From an uncultured Eubacteriales bacterium (GTDB taxonomy: Bacteria; Bacillota; Clostridia; Oscillospirales; Oscillospiraceae): a stretch of 34,786 nt of DNA. The notes below the pieces were generated by a model. It worked only from the letters and a program-made list of their open reading frames with translations, was not told the DNA's origin and made no database searches. The DNA lies in assembly GCA_900540545.1 (NCBI GenBank), contig UQGJ01000022.1, positions 1 through 34,786 of the forward strand, in the 5' to 3' direction. Below, piece after piece: positions 30,653-34,786 of this stretch (position 1 is its first letter; every line of letters begins with the position of its first letter). The translations under genes and the position numbers were made by a program.

Positions 30653-31009
30653 GGGACGGGGGATGCGGATTGCCGCGCCAGTTTGCGAACTGGCTCGCAA
30701 TGACAGAGGGGCGCCAGAGGTGCACAGACCTTGTGGCGGCTTGTTGGCACTAAGAAAAACGCAACTCCTATCAGGTCTTGCCCGGCTCTTACACGAGGGG
30801 CGATAGCCGGAGTCGTTCGGGCGCCAGACCGATACGAGCTGCAACGGCTTTCAAGTTTTGCCAGCCAACGAAAACCGTACCGCCGCCCGGACGTTCTCCG
30901 GGGTCCAGGGGGACGACAATAGGGGAACAACGTTCCCCGTGTCGCCCCCCTGGTTTTCTTTCGGTTCCCTTTCTGAAATCAGAAAGGGAACCCGCCGGAG
31001 GCCCCGCCT
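30653..31009 (-). repeat. Dispersed repeat, type II copy (right part of composite, inverted)
   Basis: The reverse complement matches 13715-14072 over about 357 bp, including GGGGCCTCCGGCGGGT, a head hairpin with different arms (GTTCCCTTTCTGA-TT-TCAGAAAGGGAAC), CGAAAGAAAACCAGGGGG, and the body blocks. Together with 30340-30646 it makes a gene-free stretch of about 670 bp with a head hairpin at each outer end, facing inward. Confidence 0.85.
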
Positions 31010-31015
31010 CCATAC

Positions 31016-31046
31016 AAAAAGCCCACACCTGATGCAAGGTGTGGGC
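31016..31046 (-). terminator. Terminator of the M16 peptidase operon
   Basis: GCCCACACC pairs with GGTGTGGGC (9 bp, loop 8), followed on the minus strand by TTTTTG. It lies 5 bases past the M16 stop. On the plus strand CATTTTTA follows, so it may work both ways. Confidence 0.85.
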
Positions 31047-31051
31047 CATTT

Positions 31052-32311
31052 TTATATTCCAATGAGTTCCCGGTAATACCCCTCGTCCCCCACGCGCCCC
31101 ACGGCGGAGAGGGAGGCCCGGCGGAAATCGAACATCTCCTGGGCCAGGTCCCGGACCTGTTCCGCCGTCACGGCGTCGTAGGCCTGGATGACCTCGTCGG
31201 TCTTGAGGGGGCGGCCCTGGAGGAGGGTCCCCCGGCCCAGGTTGCTCATGCGGGACTGGGTGGATTCCAGCCCCATGAGGACGTTGGCCTTGCTCAGCTC
31301 CCGGGCCCGGTCCAGCTCCTCCTGGGTGGGGCCGTGGTCGGCAAAGTCCCGGACGGCGTGGCAGATGGTCTCCAGGGCCTGGGCCTCGGTCTCCCGGCCC
31401 AGGGCGGTGTAGACGGCGAACACCCCCGTCTCGGCGTGGCCGGCGCCGTAGGTGTAGATGGAGTAGCACAGGCCCCGCTTCTCCCGCACCTCCTGCCACA
31501 GGCGGGAGGACATGCCGGAGCCCAGGATGGAGGACAGCAGCTGGGCCTGGAACCGCTTTTCATGCCCGTAGGGCAGGCCGGGGAAGGCCAGGGTCAGGTG
31601 GTTCTGCTCGATGGACTTTTTCTTCACGGTGACGGCGGGGGTGTAGTCCACCGGCTTGGGAGCGGGGGCCTTACCCCCGTCAAGGCCCACCAGACGGGCC
31701 TTCAGCTCCTCCACTGTGAAGTCGGGGAAGCTCCCCGCCAGGGCCACCACGATGTCGCCGGGCAGGTAGTGGGCGTCCTTGTACGCCTTGAGCCACGCCC
31801 CGGTCATCTTCTCCAGGGTGGCCTTTTTGCCCAGGATGGGCCGGGCCAGCGGGGACCCCTTGTAGACGGCGGCCATGAGCCGCTCGGAACAGAGGTCCTC
31901 CGGCGTGTCCTCGTACATGCCGATCTCTTCCAAAATGACCCCCCGCTCGGTCTCCACGTCCTTCTCGTCGAAGCGGGAGCAGAAGACCATGTCGCACAGC
32001 AGGTCCATGGCCCTGGGGAGGTGCTCGTCCAGGCTGCGGGCGTAGAAGCAGGTGGATTCCTTGGTGGTGTAGGCGTTGACCTGCCCGCCGATGGCGTCCA
32101 TCTCCTGGGCCAGCTCCCGGGCGCTCCTGCGCTCGGTGCCCTTGAACACCATATGCTCGATGAAGTGGGCCGCCCCGCCCTCGGACGCCTTCTCATGCCG
32201 GGAGCCGGTGCCCACCCACAGCCCCAGGGACGCGGACCGCACCCCCGGCACATGCTCGGTGACGATGCGCACCCCGTTGGGCAGGGTGTGGGTCTCGTAG
32301 CGTTCTTCCAT
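31052..32311 (-). CDS. M16-family zinc peptidase (processing-peptidase / YmxG-like)
   Basis: 419 residues, single-unit M16B size. The inverted zinc motif HFIEH (His49, Glu52, His53) with a downstream glutamate near 129 (LEEIGMYED) is complete, so the chain should be active. The second half has the M16 inactive-like domain (QNHLTLAFPGLPYGHEKRFQ, RLWQEVREKRGLCYSI). There is no signal peptide, so it is cytoplasmic; relatives degrade peptides or process precursors. The ribosome site is weak (GGGG, 6 bases). It follows the MurE-ArgB fusion by 36 bases on the same strand and ends at a strong terminator, so it closes that operon. Confidence 0.9.
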   Translation of the reverse strand: MEERYETHTLPNGVRIVTEHVPGVRSASLGLWVGTGSRHEKASEGGAAHFIEHMVFKGTERRSARELAQEMDAIGGQVNAYTTKESTCFYARSLDEHLPRAMDLLCDMVFCSRFDEKDVETERGVILEEIGMYEDTPEDLCSERLMAAVYKGSPLARPILGKKATLEKMTGAWLKAYKDAHYLPGDIVVALAGSFPDFTVEELKARLVGLDGGKAPAPKPVDYTPAVTVKKKSIEQNHLTLAFPGLPYGHEKRFQAQLLSSILGSGMSSRLWQEVREKRGLCYSIYTYGAGHAETGVFAVYTALGRETEAQALETICHAVRDFADHGPTQEELDRARELSKANVLMGLESTQSRMSNLGRGTLLQGRPLKTDEVIQAYDAVTAEQVRDLAQEMFDFRRASLSAVGRVGDEGYYRELIGI

Positions 32312-32347
32312 AAATAACCCCGTTCTGTGAAATGAGTAATGAGGAAT

Positions 32348-34729
32348 TCAAAATTCTCCCCGTATCGTCGTCCCCATGGTCTGGCCGGAGACGGCGTCCA
32401 GGAGCATGACGTGGTCGATGCGGCCGTCCAGGACCACCACCTTGGCCACGCCGTTTTCCAGAGCGCGGATGCAGCTGCGCAGCTTGGGGACCATGCCGCC
32501 CTGGATGAGGCCGGTGTCCAGCAGGTCCCTGGCCTCGGCGGTGGTCATGGCGGGGATGGCTGTCTTGGCGTTCCGGGCGTCCATGAGGATGCCGTCCACA
32601 TCGGTGAGGAAGACCAGCTTGTCGGCCTTCAGGGCCTCGGCCACCGCACAGGCGGCGTCGTCGGCGTTGCAGTTATAGCTTTCCCCATTTTCTCCCGCGG
32701 CAACCGGGGAAATAACGGGCACGTACCCCCCGGAGAGGAGGAGCTTGATGAGCCCGCCGTCGGCGGCGGTCAGCTCGCCCACGTGGCCCAGGGCCGGGTC
32801 CTTGCAGGCGGCGGTGAGGATGCCCCCGTCCTTGCCGGAGACCCCCGCCGCCTTGACCCCCAGCTTCCGCAGGGCCATGACGATCTGCTTGTTCACCTGG
32901 CCGGACAGGGCCATCTCGGCCACGTCCATGGCGGTGTCGTCCGTCACCCGGTAGCCGTCCTTGAACTCCGTTTTCACACCCATTTTGTCCAGCCAGCCGG
33001 TGATGTTCTTGCCGCCGCCGTGGACCAGGACCACGTGGACCCCGGCCATCTGGAGGGCCGCCACGTCCCGGAGGATGGAGTCCACCGCCCCGTTGTCCCC
33101 CCAGGCGGAGCCGCCGTATTTCAGCACCACGGTCTTGCCCGCGCTCTCGGCCAGCCGGGGGAGGGTGTCCAGCAGGCCCAGCACCTTCTCCATGCCGTCC
33201 AGGTGGTGGTGGACGTCATACTCGTGGAGGTAGGTCTTGGTGTACTCCACGTCGGAGATGCAGTCGATATAGGCCGTACCCCGCTTCTGCCGGGTCTCGG
33301 CCCCCTTGCCGGTGATCAAAATGACCGTGGGCGTTTCGCAGCCCATGACGGCCATGCGGATGGCCTCGCCCCGGTCCGGCTCGATGGAGTAGTCGCACCC
33401 CACGTTCTCCACGTGGGCGGCCATCTCCCGGGAAATATCCAGCACGTCCTCTTCGCCGGCGTCCTCCTCGGTGATGACCACCAAATCGGCGTATTTGGCC
33501 GCGATCTCGGACAGGTCCTTCCGCCGGTCCAGGGCCTTTTTACCGGGACAGCCAAAGACGATGACCACCCGCTGGCCGGGGTACTCGGCTTTCACCGACT
33601 GGAAGAGTTTTTCAAAGGACAGGCGGTTGTGGGCGTAGTCCACGATGGCGGTGATGCGCCCGTCGGCGTTCTGGTAGACCTCCATGCGCCCCGGCACCCG
33701 GGCCTTCATCAGGCCCACGTAGATACACTGCTCCGGGATGCCCAGCCCCTCGCACACGGCGATGGCCGCCAGGGCATTCTGCACGTTGAACAGCCCCGGC
33801 ATGGTCAGGCGGAACTCCCGGCTGAACCGGGGGGTCTTGACCCGGAACAGGATGTCGTGGCCCTGCTTGCGGACCTGGGACCCGTAGACGGTGGCGGCGG
33901 GGTCCTGCTCGGAGAAGGTGATGCGCCGGGGGCAGTCGGCGGCGGCGTTCAGGACCCGCTGGGCCTCGTCGGAGTCCAGGTTCACCACCGCCAGCTCGGA
34001 GTGCTGGAAAATCCGCAGCTTGGAGGCGAAGTAGTCCTCGAAATCCGGGTGCTCGATGGGGGAGATGTGGTCGTAGCCGATGTTCAAAAAGACGGCGGCG
34101 GACAGCTCCACCCCGTCCATGCGGTCGTATTTCAGAGCCTGGGAGGAGACCTCCATGGTCAGGTACTCCATGCCCACCGAGGCCGCGTTGGCCAGGTGGC
34201 GCTCCAGGTCCAGCGGCTCCGGGGTGGTGAGGTGGGACTCGAACCGCTCCACCCCGTCGTAGGTGTCGATGGAGCCGATGACCCCGCTCTCAGGCCCCTT
34301 TTTGGTCTTTTCGTACTCGTCAAAAATATACTTCAGGTAATATGCGGTGGAAGATTTACCTTTCGTACCCGTGATGCCCACCACATGGAGCTTGCCGGAG
34401 GGGTGGCCGTAGTAGAAATCGGCCAGCAGAGCCATGGCCCGGCGGACGTCCTTCACCAGCAGGCAGGGCGCCGCCCCGGCCTCGTCCCAGACGTGGTCGG
34501 AGAGGTAGACAAAGGCCCCCTTGGCGATGGCGTCGGCCAGATACTGCCCCTTGAAATGGGCCCCCTTGACGATGAAGAGGGTGCCGGGGACCACGGCCTG
34601 GGAGTCGCAGGAGACTAGGGCCACCGGCCGGGCGAGCAGGTCCGCCGGGAGGGGGGCGTCCGAGGTCAGGAGGCCGTGCTTTTGCAGGAGCTGCCAGTAG
34701 TCGCCCAGAGGGCGGGTGGGGAGGGTCAT
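32348..34729 (-). CDS. Fusion of a MurE-like Mur ligase with an N-acetylglutamate kinase (ArgB) domain
   Basis: 793 residues in one open frame. Residues 1 to about 500 are a three-domain Mur ligase of MurE type: P-loop GITGTKGKSS (118-127), TTPEPLDL, SSQALKYDRMDG, and a NIGYDHISPIEHPDFEDYF variant of the usual NLSRDHLDYHG. The DAP-binding DNPR of classical MurE is replaced by EEDAG (421-425), so the added amino acid is uncertain. After a linker, residues 532-793 form a complete acetylglutamate kinase: VVLKYGGSAW, VLVHGGGKNI, GYRVTD, NADDAA, FLTDVDGI, GGMVPKL. ATG at 34729 has GAGG 8 bases upstream. Cytoplasmic. The two activities could be coupled in one pathway or merely co-regulated. It is cotranscribed with the M16 peptidase. 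Confidence 0.88.
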   Translation of the reverse strand: MTLPTRPLGDYWQLLQKHGLLTSDAPLPADLLARPVALVSCDSQAVVPGTLFIVKGAHFKGQYLADAIAKGAFVYLSDHVWDEAGAAPCLLVKDVRRAMALLADFYYGHPSGKLHVVGITGTKGKSSTAYYLKYIFDEYEKTKKGPESGVIGSIDTYDGVERFESHLTTPEPLDLERHLANAASVGMEYLTMEVSSQALKYDRMDGVELSAAVFLNIGYDHISPIEHPDFEDYFASKLRIFQHSELAVVNLDSDEAQRVLNAAADCPRRITFSEQDPAATVYGSQVRKQGHDILFRVKTPRFSREFRLTMPGLFNVQNALAAIAVCEGLGIPEQCIYVGLMKARVPGRMEVYQNADGRITAIVDYAHNRLSFEKLFQSVKAEYPGQRVVIVFGCPGKKALDRRKDLSEIAAKYADLVVITEEDAGEEDVLDISREMAAHVENVGCDYSIEPDRGEAIRMAVMGCETPTVILITGKGAETRQKRGTAYIDCISDVEYTKTYLHEYDVHHHLDGMEKVLGLLDTLPRLAESAGKTVVLKYGGSAWGDNGAVDSILRDVAALQMAGVHVVLVHGGGKNITGWLDKMGVKTEFKDGYRVTDDTAMDVAEMALSGQVNKQIVMALRKLGVKAAGVSGKDGGILTAACKDPALGHVGELTAADGGLIKLLLSGGYVPVISPVAAGENGESYNCNADDAACAVAEALKADKLVFLTDVDGILMDARNAKTAIPAMTTAEARDLLDTGLIQGGMVPKLRSCIRALENGVAKVVVLDGRIDHVMLLDAVSGQTMGTTIRGEF

Positions 34730-34754
34730 AGTTGTCACCTCATGGTTGGTTTTT

Positions 34755-34786
34755 GGGAGGGGGGTCCCTCCGGGGGTCCGCTGCCG
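34755..34786 (+). repeat. Start of another dispersed-repeat head, cut by window edge
   Basis: GGTCCCTCCGGGGGTCC matches the left end of the head module at 27560. It lies upstream of the MurE-ArgB gene. Confidence 0.45.

Noticed and set aside
30326..31051. Several frames of 60-236 codons in the repeat island
   Set aside because: They follow repeat modules in all frames on both strands, lack ribosome sites, and show no protein motif.
1..34786. CRISPR array, tRNA, rRNA or insertion-sequence transposase
   Set aside because: No regularly spaced direct repeats, no cloverleaf or rRNA-like sequence and no transposase motif was seen.

Overview
The window looks like a piece of chromosome from a GC-rich Firmicute, most likely a gut Oscillospiraceae (Flavonifractor / Lawsonibacter / Pseudoflavonifractor type). 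This is inferred from strong AGGAGG ribosome sites, TTG starts, a dnaD-dnaI pair, a zapA-U32-mreCD neighbourhood, Gram-positive type LexA boxes, SLH domains, and mosaic intergenic repeats. It shows no rRNA, tRNA, CRISPR or transposase gene.

Layout. 1-7260: a sugar-acid (or similar carboxylate) catabolic island. A TRAP transporter (dctP, dctQ, dctM), a mandelate-racemase-type dehydratase and a DapA-type aldolase form a minus-strand operon. A divergent GntR/FCD regulator and a short-chain dehydrogenase lie on the plus strand. Three copies of one palindrome (WATTGTC-N-KACAATW) mark the probable regulon. 7284-9497: a secreted YcdB/PepSY-like protein with SLH domains. 9582-10117: a small membrane-protein gene whose promoter carries two LexA-type boxes. 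10218-13793: rpsO (with a three-way-junction leader), pnp and queG. 14109-16847: a CBS protein and a convergent two-gene operon for a membrane-anchored XRE regulator and a TM protein with a related ectodomain, separated by a TA-flanked MITE-like element. 16979-18413: an MFS exporter preceded by a promoter, a five-residue upstream ORF and a Shine-Dalgarno-sequestering stem, which is the layout of a translational attenuator. 18502-20334: a GH13 amylase/neopullulanase.

20482-28213: a minus-strand cell-shape and housekeeping series (zapA, U32/RlhA-like, dut, maf, mreC, mreD, PBP2) broken up by small repeats. 28342-30325: primosome genes dnaD and dnaI-like, divergent from zapA. 30340-31009: a gene-free composite of inverted repeats. 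31052-34729: an M16 peptidase and an unusual fusion of a MurE-like ligase to an N-acetylglutamate kinase.

The most novel points are the LexA-type control of an uncharacterised tail-anchored protein, the MRRPN attenuator in front of the MFS gene, the MurE-ArgB fusion, and a dispersed repeat family whose head palindrome changes sequence but keeps pairing. Several repeats also end exactly at the stop codons of neighbouring genes. All functional calls come from reading the sequence; no database search was run.
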